A DNA stretch of 64,000 nucleotides from an uncultured Bacteroidia bacterium (GTDB taxonomy: Bacteria > Bacteroidota > Bacteroidia > Bacteroidales > UBA932): positions 82,584 to 146,583 of the forward strand of contig CACZKE010000005.1 in NCBI GenBank assembly GCA_902781705.1, written 5' to 3'. The notes beneath the pieces were generated by a model. That model did not search any database and was not told where the DNA came from. It saw only the letters and a list, made by a program, of their open reading frames with translations. Of this stretch, positions 42,825 through 52,729 are shown in pieces. The translations under genes and the position numbers were made by a program. How positions within the stretch are numbered: the stretch's first letter is position 1; the number at the start of each line of letters is the position of its first letter.

Positions 42825-45335
42825 ATGGACCAGAAGAAACTGTTGAAGAACATCGGAATAGGCCTCGGAGCCATCGTCCTTTTCCTCCTGCTCAGTTATG
42901 GGTACGTGCCGCAGGTGCTGGACGGGAAAATCGTGAACCAGAGCGACATCTCGGGTTATATGGGGATGTCGCACGAGATGAGCGAGTGGAATGCCGCACA
43001 TCCGGACGATCCGACCTATTGGACGGACTCCATGTTCGGCGGGATGCCCACGACGGCCATTTCCACGCAGAACGGCGGGGATTATACGCAATCCATTTAT
43101 AATCTGCTGCTTACCGGAAAGCGTCCGGCGACCTACCTGTTCATTGCCCTGCTGGGGGCATTCCTGCTCATGCTGGCCCTCGGAATCAGTTGGCCGCTGG
43201 CGCTCGGCGGCGCCGTGGCCGTGGCGTTCTGTTCGTACAATTTCCAGATCATCCAGGTGGGCCACAACACCAAGATGCAGGCGATCGCCTTCTTCCCGTG
43301 GGTGCTGGCGGCGCTGGTGTACACGTACCGCAGCACGAAGGGGAAGGGCCGGTGGCTGGCGAAAACGCTCCTCGGGGCCGTGCTCTTCGGGGTGGCGCTG
43401 AGTATGCAGGTCAAGGCGAACCATCAGCAGATCACGTACTATCTCGCGATCCTGGTGCTGCTCTATGCGTTGGTGGAACTGATTGACGTATTGACGAAAA
43501 ACAAGGACCGGATCGGGAGGTTCTTCGTTGCGTCGGCCCTGCTTCTGATCGTTGGCTGCGTGGGAATCGCGACCAATGTGAACAAACTTCTGCCGTTGGC
43601 GAAATATACCCCGCACACCATGCGCGGCGGATCCGAACTTACGCAGGACGGGGATGTCAAGGGCGGCGGCCTGGACCTGGACTATGCCACGGCGTGGTCC
43701 TACGGCTGGGAGGAACTGCCGAACCTGATGATCCCGAACTTCAACGGGGGCGCATCGGCCCAGGCCGTGGATCCGGCGAAGTCCGAGACCATCAAACTCC
43801 TCAAGCGAGCCGGGCAGTCCAACACCCGCGAAATCGCCAAGTCCCTGCCGATGTACTGGGGTCCCCAGCCCTTCACGGCCGGTCCCATGTATATGGGCGC
43901 CATCACCGTCTTCCTGTTCATCCTGGGTCTGTTCTGCTACAAGGGGAAGGAAAAATGGTGGCTCGTCGTGGGGACGGTCATCGCCGTCCTGATGGCCGTG
44001 GGGAACCACTTCATGGCCTTTACAAAGTTCTGTTTCAACGTCTTGCCGCTGTATAACAAGTTTCGGACGGTGTCCATGGCCCTCGTGCTCCTGCAGGTCA
44101 CCCTGCCCATGCTGGGCTTCCTGGCCCTGGACCGCATCGTCAAGGAAGGGGTGGAGCCGAAGGACTTCCTGAAAAAGAGCGGCATCGCCTTCGCCCTCAC
44201 CGGCGGCCTGTGCCTGCTGTTCTTCCTCATCCCGACGCTGGCGGGAGACTTCACGGCGGCATCCGACGCCGGGCAGCAGGACGTCCTCGTGGAGGCCTTC
44301 CAGCAGGACCGCATCGCCCTGCTGCGCCAGGACGCCCTCGTCTCCTTCATCCTGATTGCCGTGGCATGGGGGCTCCTCCTCTGGGCCCTTCTGCCCAAGG
44401 ATGCGCCCCGTTACCGCAAACTCATCGCCGGCGTGGCCATTTGCGCCCTTGTCACGGTGAACCTTTTCACCACCGGCAAGCGCTACCTGAACGCCGACCA
44501 TTTCACCACCCCGAAGGACTTCGGCAAACCCTTCGCCGAGCGTCCCGTGGACCAGATGATCAAGGCCGACCCGGATCCGTCCTACCGGGTCCTGGACCTC
44601 AGTGTCAACGTGTTCAACTCCTCCATCCCCTCTTACCACCACAAGAGCGTGGGCGGTTACTCTCCGGCGAAACTCCAGCGCTATCAGGACCTCATCGAGC
44701 ATTACCTGACGGGTGAGATCAATGCCGTCTACGGGTCCATGCAGGAGGCGAAAACCATCGATGACGTGGAGGCCGGTCTCCCGGAGACGCCGGTGCTTAA
44801 TGCGCTGAACACCAGGTATATCGTTGTCGGTGGTGACTATGCTCCGGTATATAACAAAGCGGCCTTGGGCAATGCCTGGTTTGTCGATGAGGCCGTCCGT
44901 GCGGCATCTCCCGACGAAGAAATCGCTTTCCTGGGCAGCGTGGACCTGCGGCACCAGGCCGTCATCGGCAAGGACATGCCTGACGTGACTTTCGCCCCGG
45001 CGGATTCCACGGACACGATCGTTCTTGCATCCTACGCCCCGAACGAACTCCGTTACCATTACAAGGCCGCCGGCAACCGCCTCGCCGTCTTCAGCGAGAT
45101 CTACTATCCCGACGGCTGGAAAGCACAGGTGGACGGTGCTCCGGCCGATGTTCTGCGCTCAGATTGGACTTTGCGTTCCATGGCCCTCCCGGCGGGCGAG
45201 CACGACATCGTCATGCGCTTCGAGCCCGACTCCTACCGCGTGGGCGCCGGCATCTCCCGTGCCTCCTCCATCACGTTGATCCTCCTCCTCCTGCTTTCCC
45301 TGGGCGGAATGTTCCTCCCGGCCCGGAAGAAATGA
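42825..45335 (+). CDS. YfhO-family polytopic membrane protein
   Basis: An 836-residue protein with about 12 membrane helices, periplasmic loops and a C-terminal extracytoplasmic beta domain (FSEIYYPDGWKAQVDG) before a last helix. This matches the YfhO family, related to GT-C glycosyltransferases that modify lipoteichoic acid or glycolipids in other phyla. Its partnership with the upstream glycosyltransferase suggests surface glycan modification. Its stop overlaps the start region of the TonB-domain gene. Confidence 0.85.
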   Translation: MDQKKLLKNIGIGLGAIVLFLLLSYGYVPQVLDGKIVNQSDISGYMGMSHEMSEWNAAHPDDPTYWTDSMFGGMPTTAISTQNGGDYTQSIYNLLLTGKRPATYLFIALLGAFLLMLALGISWPLALGGAVAVAFCSYNFQIIQVGHNTKMQAIAFFPWVLAALVYTYRSTKGKGRWLAKTLLGAVLFGVALSMQVKANHQQITYYLAILVLLYALVELIDVLTKNKDRIGRFFVASALLLIVGCVGIATNVNKLLPLAKYTPHTMRGGSELTQDGDVKGGGLDLDYATAWSYGWEELPNLMIPNFNGGASAQAVDPAKSETIKLLKRAGQSNTREIAKSLPMYWGPQPFTAGPMYMGAITVFLFILGLFCYKGKEKWWLVVGTVIAVLMAVGNHFMAFTKFCFNVLPLYNKFRTVSMALVLLQVTLPMLGFLALDRIVKEGVEPKDFLKKSGIAFALTGGLCLLFFLIPTLAGDFTAASDAGQQDVLVEAFQQDRIALLRQDALVSFILIAVAWGLLLWALLPKDAPRYRKLIAGVAICALVTVNLFTTGKRYLNADHFTTPKDFGKPFAERPVDQMIKADPDPSYRVLDLSVNVFNSSIPSYHHKSVGGYSPAKLQRYQDLIEHYLTGEINAVYGSMQEAKTIDDVEAGLPETPVLNALNTRYIVVGGDYAPVYNKAALGNAWFVDEAVRAASPDEEIAFLGSVDLRHQAVIGKDMPDVTFAPADSTDTIVLASYAPNELRYHYKAAGNRLAVFSEIYYPDGWKAQVDGAPADVLRSDWTLRSMALPAGEHDIVMRFEPDSYRVGAGISRASSITLILLLLLSLGGMFLPARKK

Positions 45336-45337
45336 GC

Positions 45338-46042
45338 ATGAAACGTTTATCCGTCATAATCCTTGCGCTGGCCACGACCCTTCCCGCCATGGCCCAGGGC
45401 GTCCGCAAGACCGCAGAGGAGTTCAACCGGATGTCCCGGAACGACACTTCGCTGGTAATCCTGCACGGGGTGATGACCCGGCCGCGGGCCAATGACCAGC
45501 GCGGCGTGTTCCACTTGAAAGACGAAACGGGCGAGGCCTACATCTACGGCCTCGTGGACGGCCGCCCCGGATCGGACCAGTCGTACGTCCAGATGGGCAT
45601 CGTCCCCGGCGACACCCTGACCATTTCCGGCCGACGCACCGTTTATGACGGCCGCATCATCGAAATGACCGGCGGACACCTGCTCCGCAAGGCCGACGGT
45701 CCCCGCCACGCGGAGATGCTGGAAAGCATGAAGGCGCCGGACAAGTGGCCCACTTTCAAAGGCAAAGACGCCAACGCGTTCTCGTCCTGGGTGACCGCCC
45801 GCCTCAAATACCCTGCGGACGCCCGGAGCGCCCATATCGACGGGACGGTCATCGTGAAGTTCGTCATCGGGACCAACGGCGGCGTTCAGGAAGTGGAGGT
45901 GACGAAAGGGGTCTTCCCGTCCCTGGATGCGGAGGCCGTCCGCGTGATCAAAAGTTCCCCGAAATGGAAGCCGGGTATCAAGGACGGCAAGCCGGTCCGG
46001 GTCACCTACCATCACCCTGTCGTCTTCGTCCTGCCGGAGTAG
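45338..46042 (+). CDS. Secreted protein with OB-like and TonB C-terminal domains
   Basis: A 234-residue protein with signal peptide (MKRLSVIILALATTLPAMAQ), an N-terminal OB-fold-like stretch (GVFHLKDETGEAYIYGLVD, GDTLTISGRR) and a C-terminal TonB_C domain (IDGTVIVKFVIGTNGGVQEV, AEAVRVIKSSPKWKPG). It lacks the usual proline-rich spanning region, so energy transduction is doubtful and a periplasmic binding role is possible. ATG 45338 was chosen; 45332 is two codons earlier in frame. Confidence 0.78.
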   Translation: MKRLSVIILALATTLPAMAQGVRKTAEEFNRMSRNDTSLVILHGVMTRPRANDQRGVFHLKDETGEAYIYGLVDGRPGSDQSYVQMGIVPGDTLTISGRRTVYDGRIIEMTGGHLLRKADGPRHAEMLESMKAPDKWPTFKGKDANAFSSWVTARLKYPADARSAHIDGTVIVKFVIGTNGGVQEVEVTKGVFPSLDAEAVRVIKSSPKWKPGIKDGKPVRVTYHHPVVFVLPE

Positions 46043-46045
46043 TCT

Positions 46046-48487
46046 CTATTTCAATCCTTTCTCGATCTGCTTCGCGAGACTCTGCCAATGGGCCTGGGTA
46101 GCGGCGTCGGAGGACTTGGCCTTGCCGGCCTTCTTCTGGATGTCCAGGAGCTGGCCCAGGAGGAGGGTGCGGCCGTCGGTGGTAGCGGCGGCGGGGCTGT
46201 TCACCACATCCAGGGCGACGGTCACGTAGCGGCGCTGGAGGTAGCGGCGGTAACTGTCGGTGGCGCGGCCCTTATAGAGTTCCTCGAAGATCATGCCGGC
46301 GAGGTCGTCCAGGTACTCCTGCGGGGCATAGTTGCCGGAGCCGTAGGTCGCGAACTGCTCCATGCGCGTAAGCTTCTGGATGTTCAGGAGGTTGGAGGCG
46401 CTTACTACGTTGTTCACAAGGGTGTACAGGTAGGAGTCGGGACGGTCCGTGAGGTTGAAGATCCAGGGCTCGGACACGAGCCAGGTCGGTTTCCGGAACA
46501 GATTGTCGTTGAGCCAGTTCAGGGCGCGCTTCTGGCGCTCTTTCGGAACCGGGGCGTATTTGATGACGCCTTCCTGCTCGATGCTGTGGTTGGTCACGAA
46601 GCGGCCGCCGATATTGGCCGACACATGGCCCAGGTAGCGGTTGTACTGGCCGGTGAGGGAGGTGTACATCCGGGAGAGGTTCTCGTACTGGTTGGCCTCC
46701 TCGGCATTCCACTCGGGAAGTTTGCCGATGATGCGCTTGAGGTTCGCGATGCCGTAGTCGCTGGCCGCGACGGCGTCGTCACCGAGGTCCTCCCGTTGGG
46801 CGCGCGGGTCGAAGTCGGAGCCCTCGCCGCCGAACCAGAGTTCGGGATGGTCCTTCAGTCGCTCGATGATCACCTTGTTCCAATAGAGATGGTCTTCCTT
46901 CGGGGTCTTGAACTCCGTCGGACGGTAGCCGTACTCGATGGCCCACTTGTCATAGTCGTTGATCCGGGGATACAGGCCTTCCTTGCCGATGCCGTCCTCC
47001 GGCTGCGCCACGTAGTTGAACCGGGCGTAGTCCATGATGGACACGGTATGGCCGTGCTTTTCCACCCACTCCTTGTCACGGAGTTTCTCCACCGGGGTGA
47101 AACTGCTGGAGCCCATGTTGTGCCGGAGGCCCAGGGTGTGGCCCACCTCGTGGGAGGAGACGAAACGGATGAGGTCGCCCATGAGTTCGTCGTCATACTT
47201 GAAGGAACGGGCGCGCGGGTCCACGGCGCCGGCCTGCACCTGGTACCAGTCGTGGACCAGGGTCATCACGTTGTGGTACCAGCCGATGTGGCTTTCCAGG
47301 ATTTCGCCGGAACGGGGGTCATGGACATTGGGCCCATAGGCGTTGGCCGTGGAGGAGGCGAGGTAGCGGATGACGGAGAAACGGGCGTCCTCCATACTCA
47401 TGTCGGGGTTGTCCTCCGGCCATTCCTCGGCCCGGATGGCGTTTTTCCAGCCGGCCTGCTCGAAGGCCTTCTGCCAGTCGTTGACGCCGGCGATCAGGTA
47501 CGGCCGCCACTGTTTCGGGGTAGCCGGGTCGATGTAATAGACGATCGGCTTGACGGGCTCCACGAGTTCGCCGCGCTTCTGCTTCTCCACGTCCTCGGGA
47601 CGGGCTTCCAGACGCCAGCGGGCGATGAAGCGCACGCGCTCGACGGCTTGCTGCTCGTCGGAGAACTTAGTGTAGCCGTCGGCGAAATAGCCCACTCGGG
47701 AGTCGAACAGGCGCGGCTGCATGGGCACTTCCGGGAGGAGGACCATCGAGGTATTGAGGACGAGGGTCACCACGCCGGCCTCATTGCCGGCCGGGAGGGT
47801 GGCCGCAGCCCGGGCGGGACCCATGGCGGGCGTCGCCGGTGCGTTATAAGTAAATGTCTTGGTGACAGTTACTTCTGTGTTTATGGGATAGGTGCGGATG
47901 CTCTCGATGAAACTAGCGTCGCCCTTGAGGTTCCCGAGGTTGTAGGCCTTCTTGGTGCGGGGGCTCAGGGAGAACACCTGCGTGTCGCCCTCGAAAAGGG
48001 ACGTCACTTTCACGCGGGTGCAGCCAGGGGCCGATTTCTTCTCCGGCTTGAGGGAGGCGACGATCGGGGCTTCGGAACTGGCGCGGACGGCCCGGGCGAT
48101 TTCGTCGCCTTCATCGGCCTGGAGCGTATAGGTGTCCACCCGGAGAAGCAGGTTCCCGTTGGAGGCTTTCTCCCAGTAGATCATGCGGTTCTGGAGCATC
48201 TCCCCACCGTATTCGGAGGCGCCGGGGGTATGGTTCACGAAGCGGGTGACGGCGAGGATCCGGCGGCCCAGCAGGCTGTCCGGCACGTCGAAGTACCAGT
48301 CCTTCTCGTGGTGGGACACCCCGACCATGCCGGCGGTGACAGTGAGTTCCGGTTCCGGCTTTTCCGGGGTTTCCTTCTTTTCGGTTTCGGCATTCTTGCC
48401 GGTCCGGGGACCGGGTTTCTGCGCCAGGGAGACGGGAGCCGCGACAACGAGCAGTGCCACGGTGGCGAGGAGGAAACGTTTCATCAT
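46046..48487 (-). CDS. Secreted zinc-dependent metalloprotease (DUF5117/DUF5118 type)
   Basis: An 813-residue secreted protein. It has a signal peptide (to VSLAQ), an N-terminal beta-rich region (about 50-300) and a metzincin-like catalytic site HEVGHTLGLRHN with the downstream Met-turn-like VSIMDYARFNY. Proteins with this layout are widespread in Bacteroidota as outer or periplasmic proteases of unknown substrate. The paired ATGs at 48487 and 48484 are both plausible starts. No exact -7 box is seen; TATCTTCA near 48507 is a weak candidate. Confidence 0.87.
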   Translation of the reverse strand: MMKRFLLATVALLVVAAPVSLAQKPGPRTGKNAETEKKETPEKPEPELTVTAGMVGVSHHEKDWYFDVPDSLLGRRILAVTRFVNHTPGASEYGGEMLQNRMIYWEKASNGNLLLRVDTYTLQADEGDEIARAVRASSEAPIVASLKPEKKSAPGCTRVKVTSLFEGDTQVFSLSPRTKKAYNLGNLKGDASFIESIRTYPINTEVTVTKTFTYNAPATPAMGPARAAATLPAGNEAGVVTLVLNTSMVLLPEVPMQPRLFDSRVGYFADGYTKFSDEQQAVERVRFIARWRLEARPEDVEKQKRGELVEPVKPIVYYIDPATPKQWRPYLIAGVNDWQKAFEQAGWKNAIRAEEWPEDNPDMSMEDARFSVIRYLASSTANAYGPNVHDPRSGEILESHIGWYHNVMTLVHDWYQVQAGAVDPRARSFKYDDELMGDLIRFVSSHEVGHTLGLRHNMGSSSFTPVEKLRDKEWVEKHGHTVSIMDYARFNYVAQPEDGIGKEGLYPRINDYDKWAIEYGYRPTEFKTPKEDHLYWNKVIIERLKDHPELWFGGEGSDFDPRAQREDLGDDAVAASDYGIANLKRIIGKLPEWNAEEANQYENLSRMYTSLTGQYNRYLGHVSANIGGRFVTNHSIEQEGVIKYAPVPKERQKRALNWLNDNLFRKPTWLVSEPWIFNLTDRPDSYLYTLVNNVVSASNLLNIQKLTRMEQFATYGSGNYAPQEYLDDLAGMIFEELYKGRATDSYRRYLQRRYVTVALDVVNSPAAATTDGRTLLLGQLLDIQKKAGKAKSSDAATQAHWQSLAKQIEKGLK

Positions 48488-48526
48488 ATCTGTCAAGATT
48501 TTCCGTGAAGATAGGGATAATTTTCG

Positions 48527-48534
48527 TAACTTTG
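48527..48534 (+). promoter_or_regulatory. -7 box TAACTTTG upstream of a small membrane-protein gene
   Basis: Exact TAnnTTTG, 40 bases before ATG 48575, so this transcript has a real leader. Confidence 0.5.
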
Positions 48535-48574
48535 GGCCTGACCCCCGAAAAACGGAATGATAAACTCCTGAATC

Positions 48575-49183
48575 ATGAAAGAATCCGTCTCCAGTTTCCT
48601 GAGCAATGTCCTGTCCGTTATCCTGGGCATAGCCATCACGTTTGCCGTCCAGGGCATGATCGACCGTTCCCGGGTCCGGAAGGATGTCCGCTCGGCCTTG
48701 AAGTTGATTCGGACAGAACTGCAGTCCAATCAGGCGGATATCGCCACGATGGCGGACTATCTGGATTCGGAGCGCGCCGCGGCGAAATATTTCCTGTCGC
48801 TGGATGACGGGTGGACCGGCGCTTCTTCCGATTCCGTGGGCATATATGGCGGAATCCTGCTGTCCGACGCCTCCATCGCCCTGTCCGACGATGCCCTGCA
48901 ACTCCTGAAGATGTCCTCCCTGTTCCAGTCCATCGGGAACGACGGCCTGTCCATGAAGATCATCCACGCTTATGATACGTGCGAACTGATTGCAGCGGCG
49001 TTGAACCGGCATATCGAAGCCCGGAACGTGCGCTTGGGCGAGGTGGAGGACATCCGGACGTTCTTTACGTCCGCTGAAGGCCGGAAGGCGCTCCGCCTGA
49101 TTTCCCTTCAGGCCAATCCGGCCCGGATCTCCGAAACCGAAGACCTGGAAACGGCGATCCAAGCCATTGACAATTACCTGTAA
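48575..49183 (+). CDS. Hypothetical membrane-anchored protein (DUF6090-like)
   Basis: The 202-residue product has one N-terminal membrane helix (about 8-28, FLSNVLSVILGIAITFAVQG) followed by an all-helical cytoplasmic or periplasmic region. The layout (short amphipathic start, one helix, RTELQSNQADI) recalls DUF6090-type proteins, but the match is weak and no function is known. A small acidic-tailed gene follows 13 bp later. Confidence 0.6.
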   Translation: MKESVSSFLSNVLSVILGIAITFAVQGMIDRSRVRKDVRSALKLIRTELQSNQADIATMADYLDSERAAAKYFLSLDDGWTGASSDSVGIYGGILLSDASIALSDDALQLLKMSSLFQSIGNDGLSMKIIHAYDTCELIAAALNRHIEARNVRLGEVEDIRTFFTSAEGRKALRLISLQANPARISETEDLETAIQAIDNYL

Positions 49184-49196
49184 TAAACATACGGTC

Positions 49197-49370
49197 ATGA
49201 AAACGGTCAAGAACCCCTCCAAAGTAATCATCATTCCCCGTCCGCCCGTGCAGAACCAGCAGGCGGACAACTCTCCGGAACAGGCCGGGGAAACCGAGAA
49301 GGACCCGGTCCAGGAGACGAAAGAAACGGCGTCTTCAGAGGAAGACACCGTCCAGCAAGCGGAAGAATAG
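49197..49370 (+). CDS. Small hypothetical acidic protein
   Basis: A 57-residue protein: a short basic start with IIIPRPPV, then a glutamate/glutamine-rich disordered tail. It lies 13 bp after the membrane-protein gene in the same direction and is probably co-transcribed. There is no recognisable domain, and coding status rests on position and a conserved-looking start. Confidence 0.45.
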   Translation: MKTVKNPSKVIIIPRPPVQNQQADNSPEQAGETEKDPVQETKETASSEEDTVQQAEE

Positions 49371-49373
49371 TCC

Positions 49374-50003
49374 TTATTTCGTACCGAAGATGCGGTCTCC
49401 GGCGTCGCCGAGGCCCGGGACGATGTAGGCGTTCTCGTTCAGGTGGTCGTCCACCGAGGCGAGATAGATATCTACGTCCGGATGCTCGGCCTGCACCTTG
49501 GCGATACCCTCCGGGGCGCCCACGAGGCACATCAGGCGGATGTGTTTGCAACCACGCTCCTTGAGCATCGTGAGGGCGTCGCTGGCGCTGCCGCCGGTGG
49601 CAAGCATCGGGTCGGTCACGATGACCGTGCGCTTCTGGATGTCCTCCGGGAGTTTGCAGTAATACACTACGGGAAGGTGCGTTTCCTCGTTGCGATACAG
49701 GCCGATATGGCCCACCCTGGCGACAGGGACGAGTTCCAGAAGGCCCTCGACCATGCCCATGCCGGCCCTGAGGATCGGGACGACGGCGAGTTTCCGGCCG
49801 GAAACCATCTTTCCCGTCATCTTGCACAGAGGCGTTTCGATTTCCACGCTTTCCAACGGGATGTCGCGGGTGACTTCGTAGCCCATCAGGAGGGAAATCT
49901 CTTTGAGCAGTTCCCGGAAATCCTTGGATCCGGTTTCCTTCTTGCGCATGATGGTCAGCTTGTGCTGGATCATCGGGTGGTCGATTACATGCAGTTGGCT
50001 CAT
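49374..50003 (-). CDS. upp: Uracil phosphoribosyltransferase
   Basis: A 209-residue pyrimidine-salvage enzyme converting uracil and PRPP to UMP. The PRPP-binding loop is [16 protein letters not shown], the flexible loop is near [10 protein letters not shown], and the uracil site is near [16 protein letters not shown]. The N-terminal [18 protein letters not shown] is typical of the family. It has its own TAACTTTG promoter box. Confidence 0.96.
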   Translation of the reverse strand: MSQLHVIDHPMIQHKLTIMRKKETGSKDFRELLKEISLLMGYEVTRDIPLESVEIETPLCKMTGKMVSGRKLAVVPILRAGMGMVEGLLELVPVARVGHIGLYRNEETHLPVVYYCKLPEDIQKRTVIVTDPMLATGGSASDALTMLKERGCKHIRLMCLVGAPEGIAKVQAEHPDVDIYLASVDDHLNENAYIVPGLGDAGDRIFGTK

Positions 50004-50031
50004 AGTTTCGTGTTCTTGTAGATTCGGTTCC

Positions 50032-50039
50032 CAAAGTTA
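50032..50039 (-). promoter_or_regulatory. -7 box TAACTTTG of upp
   Basis: Exact TAnnTTTG on the minus strand, 28 bases before the upp ATG. A weaker TATCTTGC (50061-50068) serves the divergent hydrolase gene 4 bases before its ATG. Confidence 0.55.
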
Positions 50040-50072
50040 GCAATTAATCCTGAAAATGACTATCTTGCGGGT

Positions 50073-51410
50073 ATGAAAACGAAGACCTTGAAAACGATTC
50101 TCCGCATCGTCCTGTGCGTCCTTGCGGCCGGACTCATCGGCGGATGCCTGTATTTGAATTCCCTCATGCCCATCATCACGGGGTATGCCGCCAAGAACCT
50201 GGCCTCGGCGGTGTTCGTCTCCGGACGGAACCAGGCCGACGTGGAGGCGCTGGACCTGCATTTCTCGTTCATCAAGTTCAATAAGAACAAGGTGGACTAC
50301 GAGAACAAGACCGTGACGAGCCGTTTCCTCTGGGCGAAGTCCACGGCCGTGTACCGGGACGGGTACGGTGTTACGCTGCTGCGGGGGAAGACCGTCGAGG
50401 AACTGAAGGCGGAGAAGTTTCCGCTGCCCCTCGAGGAGGCCGGCGATCCGCGGCCGCTCGCCCTGGGCGATTCCGCCTTGCGGGCCCGTCTGGAGCCCTT
50501 AGCGGAGGCGTTCGTGGACAAGCAGTATTACAACGGAACGCCTTTCGCCTTCGTCGTCCTGCATAAGGGCGGCATCGTGGCGGAGCGCTACCGGAAGGGC
50601 ATCACCCGGGATACGCGCCTGTTGAGTTGGAGCATGGGCAAGAGCGTTACCAGCGCCCTGGTCGGGTGCATGGTGGAAGACGGCCATGTGGACCTGTATG
50701 AGCCCATGGACATTCCCGAATGGCAGGGGGATGAGCGTAGGAACATCACCCTGAACGACCTTTTGCAGATGCAGAGCGGGCTGGAATGGAACGAGAACTA
50801 CGGCACCCGGTCGGACGTGAACCTGATGCTGCACCGCGAGCAGGACATGGGCCTCTACGCCCTCTCCAAGCCCCTGGAGCACAAGCCCGGGACCTATTGG
50901 TATTACTCCAGCGGCACGACGAACATCGTCATGCGCTACCTGCGGAGCCGCTTCGCCTCCGATACCGAATTCCTCTCCTATATTCGCAGGGAGATTTTCG
51001 AGCCCCTGGGAATCCGCAATGCGTGCTTCGAGCCGGATATGAGCGGGACGCCCGTGGGGTCGTCCTACCTGTACATGACGGCGCGGGACTTTGCCAAATT
51101 CGGGCAGCTGTATCTGGACAACGGGAAAGCCGGGGACCTGCGCGTGTTCCCCGAGGGCTGGGTGGAATACTCGGCGGCCCCCACTTCCGGCAGCCAGGGC
51201 GAGTACGGGGCTTTCTTCTGGCTCAACCGTGGCGGCAAATACCCGGATGCCCCGGCCGACATGTTCGAGTGCCGCGGGCATGACGGACAGGAAATCTTCA
51301 TCGTCCCGTCCAAGGACCTGGTGGTCGTGGTGCTGGGTTATTCCCCGAAGCCGGACCGCGTGGTTGAGTGGAACCGGCTGCTGAAGGAGATTATCGAGGT
51401 TTTACCGTAG
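50073..51410 (+). CDS. Membrane-anchored serine hydrolase (beta-lactamase class C-like)
   Basis: A 445-residue protein with an N-terminal anchor helix (about 8-28) and a serine hydrolase fold. The SxxK motif is SMGK (Ser187), the YxN/YSS-type motif is in YWYYSSGTTN, and the third box is near CRGHDGQEIFIVP. This resembles 6-aminohexanoate-dimer hydrolase and esterase relatives more than true beta-lactamases. It converges with the metallophosphoesterase gene with a 9-bp overlap. Confidence 0.87.
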   Translation: MKTKTLKTILRIVLCVLAAGLIGGCLYLNSLMPIITGYAAKNLASAVFVSGRNQADVEALDLHFSFIKFNKNKVDYENKTVTSRFLWAKSTAVYRDGYGVTLLRGKTVEELKAEKFPLPLEEAGDPRPLALGDSALRARLEPLAEAFVDKQYYNGTPFAFVVLHKGGIVAERYRKGITRDTRLLSWSMGKSVTSALVGCMVEDGHVDLYEPMDIPEWQGDERRNITLNDLLQMQSGLEWNENYGTRSDVNLMLHREQDMGLYALSKPLEHKPGTYWYYSSGTTNIVMRYLRSRFASDTEFLSYIRREIFEPLGIRNACFEPDMSGTPVGSSYLYMTARDFAKFGQLYLDNGKAGDLRVFPEGWVEYSAAPTSGSQGEYGAFFWLNRGGKYPDAPADMFECRGHDGQEIFIVPSKDLVVVVLGYSPKPDRVVEWNRLLKEIIEVLP

Positions 51411-52538
51411 TTGGAAGCGGCGGGAGCGGCGGGCGCTGTCTCCGGCGTAGAAATCCACATGGATATCCGTGTCTCCTACGAAGAGTTTGTAGGAGCCGGC
51501 GGCATCGGCCCAACTGTAGCGGAGAAGACCGGGACGGTATTCGTCGAAAAGGTCCCGGGCAACGCCGGGCTCGCCCAGTTCGGGCTTGGACTTCACCATC
51601 AGGGAACCATATCCTTCCGGGGTGTCAACTTTCTCGGTATAAGATCCTTGCTCTTCCTTGGCCCAGACGCTGGACATCGTCATCTGGGTGATCTGGCCAC
51701 CGTCGCCGTACCAGTTCAGCAGTTCGGTCTTATGCGTGTGACCGCACAGGACGACGGCATTCCGGGACGCCATCAGCCGGCGCACGGCGCGGCGCTCTTC
51801 GGCCTTTGAATCCTGCCGGTTGCCGAACAGGATCCACCACCAGTAGGATGCGCTGTCGTAGGGGAAGACGGGACTGTGGACGACGACGAAGGTGTGCCGG
51901 GCGCCATCGGCCTTTTTGAACAGGTTCTCGATGGTGGCCAGGTCGGGACGGGTGAAGTTGAGGACGATGTAGGCGTCGTCTCCCATGTTGAACAGGAAAC
52001 TCGTGCCGGTGATTTCCCTGCCCAGTTCCTGGGATAGGCGGACTGTCATGTATTCTTCGTAGGCCTGGGCGATGACCGCGTCGTCATTGCCGCGGAGGTC
52101 GTGGTTGCCGGCCACGGTGACGAAGGGGAGGTCCGGGGCGAGGTCCCGCTTGAAGAGGTTCATCGCATCGTCCAGGAAGCGCTTGTGGATCTCCGCCGTG
52201 GCGGTGTCGCCCTGCACGAGGTCGCCCATCTGGAGGACAAAGCGGGTGTCTTCGTCCACGAGGCAGGCCGCCCGCTTGACGAGGGCCGGGCAGCGCTCCG
52301 CCCACATTTTCCCGTTCCGGACGAACTCCTTGCGGTGGTTGGCCTCCCGCGTAGGGTTCGGATCCGTATATCCGGCGTGATACAGTTCCGGGTCCGCAGC
52401 GTCATAATGCGTGTCGCCCAGGATGACGACATTGTACTTCCCGCCGTTTTCCCTTGCGAAAAGTTCTCCGGCCCTGCCGAGCATCGACGTGCTCAGCACG
52501 GCGCCTGCGGAATACTTGAAAAACGTTCTTCTGTCCAT
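51402..52538 (-). CDS. Exported calcineurin-like metallophosphoesterase
   Basis: A 378-residue phosphoesterase with the five metal-binding blocks: GDTHYD, GDLVQGD, GNHDLRG, VVHSP and GHTHKTE. The N-terminus (MDRRTFFKYSAGAVLS) resembles a twin-arginine signal with RR-T-FF. The substrate is unknown. A degenerate TAAATTCG lies about 30 bases upstream. Its 3' end overlaps the preceding gene by 9 bp. Confidence 0.88.
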   Translation of the reverse strand: MDRRTFFKYSAGAVLSTSMLGRAGELFARENGGKYNVVILGDTHYDAADPELYHAGYTDPNPTREANHRKEFVRNGKMWAERCPALVKRAACLVDEDTRFVLQMGDLVQGDTATAEIHKRFLDDAMNLFKRDLAPDLPFVTVAGNHDLRGNDDAVIAQAYEEYMTVRLSQELGREITGTSFLFNMGDDAYIVLNFTRPDLATIENLFKKADGARHTFVVVHSPVFPYDSASYWWWILFGNRQDSKAEERRAVRRLMASRNAVVLCGHTHKTELLNWYGDGGQITQMTMSSVWAKEEQGSYTEKVDTPEGYGSLMVKSKPELGEPGVARDLFDEYRPGLLRYSWADAAGSYKLFVGDTDIHVDFYAGDSARRSRRFQLR

Positions 52539-52716
52539 GGTCCTTTCCGTTCGTCAAACAATGCAACGAATTTACGGGTTTTTCCGAATTTGTCCTAATT
52601 ATCTCCGGCCCCTTTTCCGAATACAGGAAGGGGCTGAATTCAAGGAAAACTCGCCTTCTTCTTTTCATCAAAAAACAAAATGCATGCTGATGAGATGAAA
52701 TAACGGGGAAAAACAC

Positions 52717-52724
52717 TATATTTG
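52717..52724 (+). promoter_or_regulatory. -7 box TATATTTG of the esterase gene
   Basis: Exact TAnnTTTG ending 5 bases before ATG 52730, the reason that start was preferred. Confidence 0.55.
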
Positions 52725-52729
52725 AAAAA

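Noticed and set aside
46088-48508. An 806-residue plus-strand open frame
   Set aside because: It is antisense to the zinc metalloprotease. The high GC content opens long shadow frames, and the product has no domain pattern.
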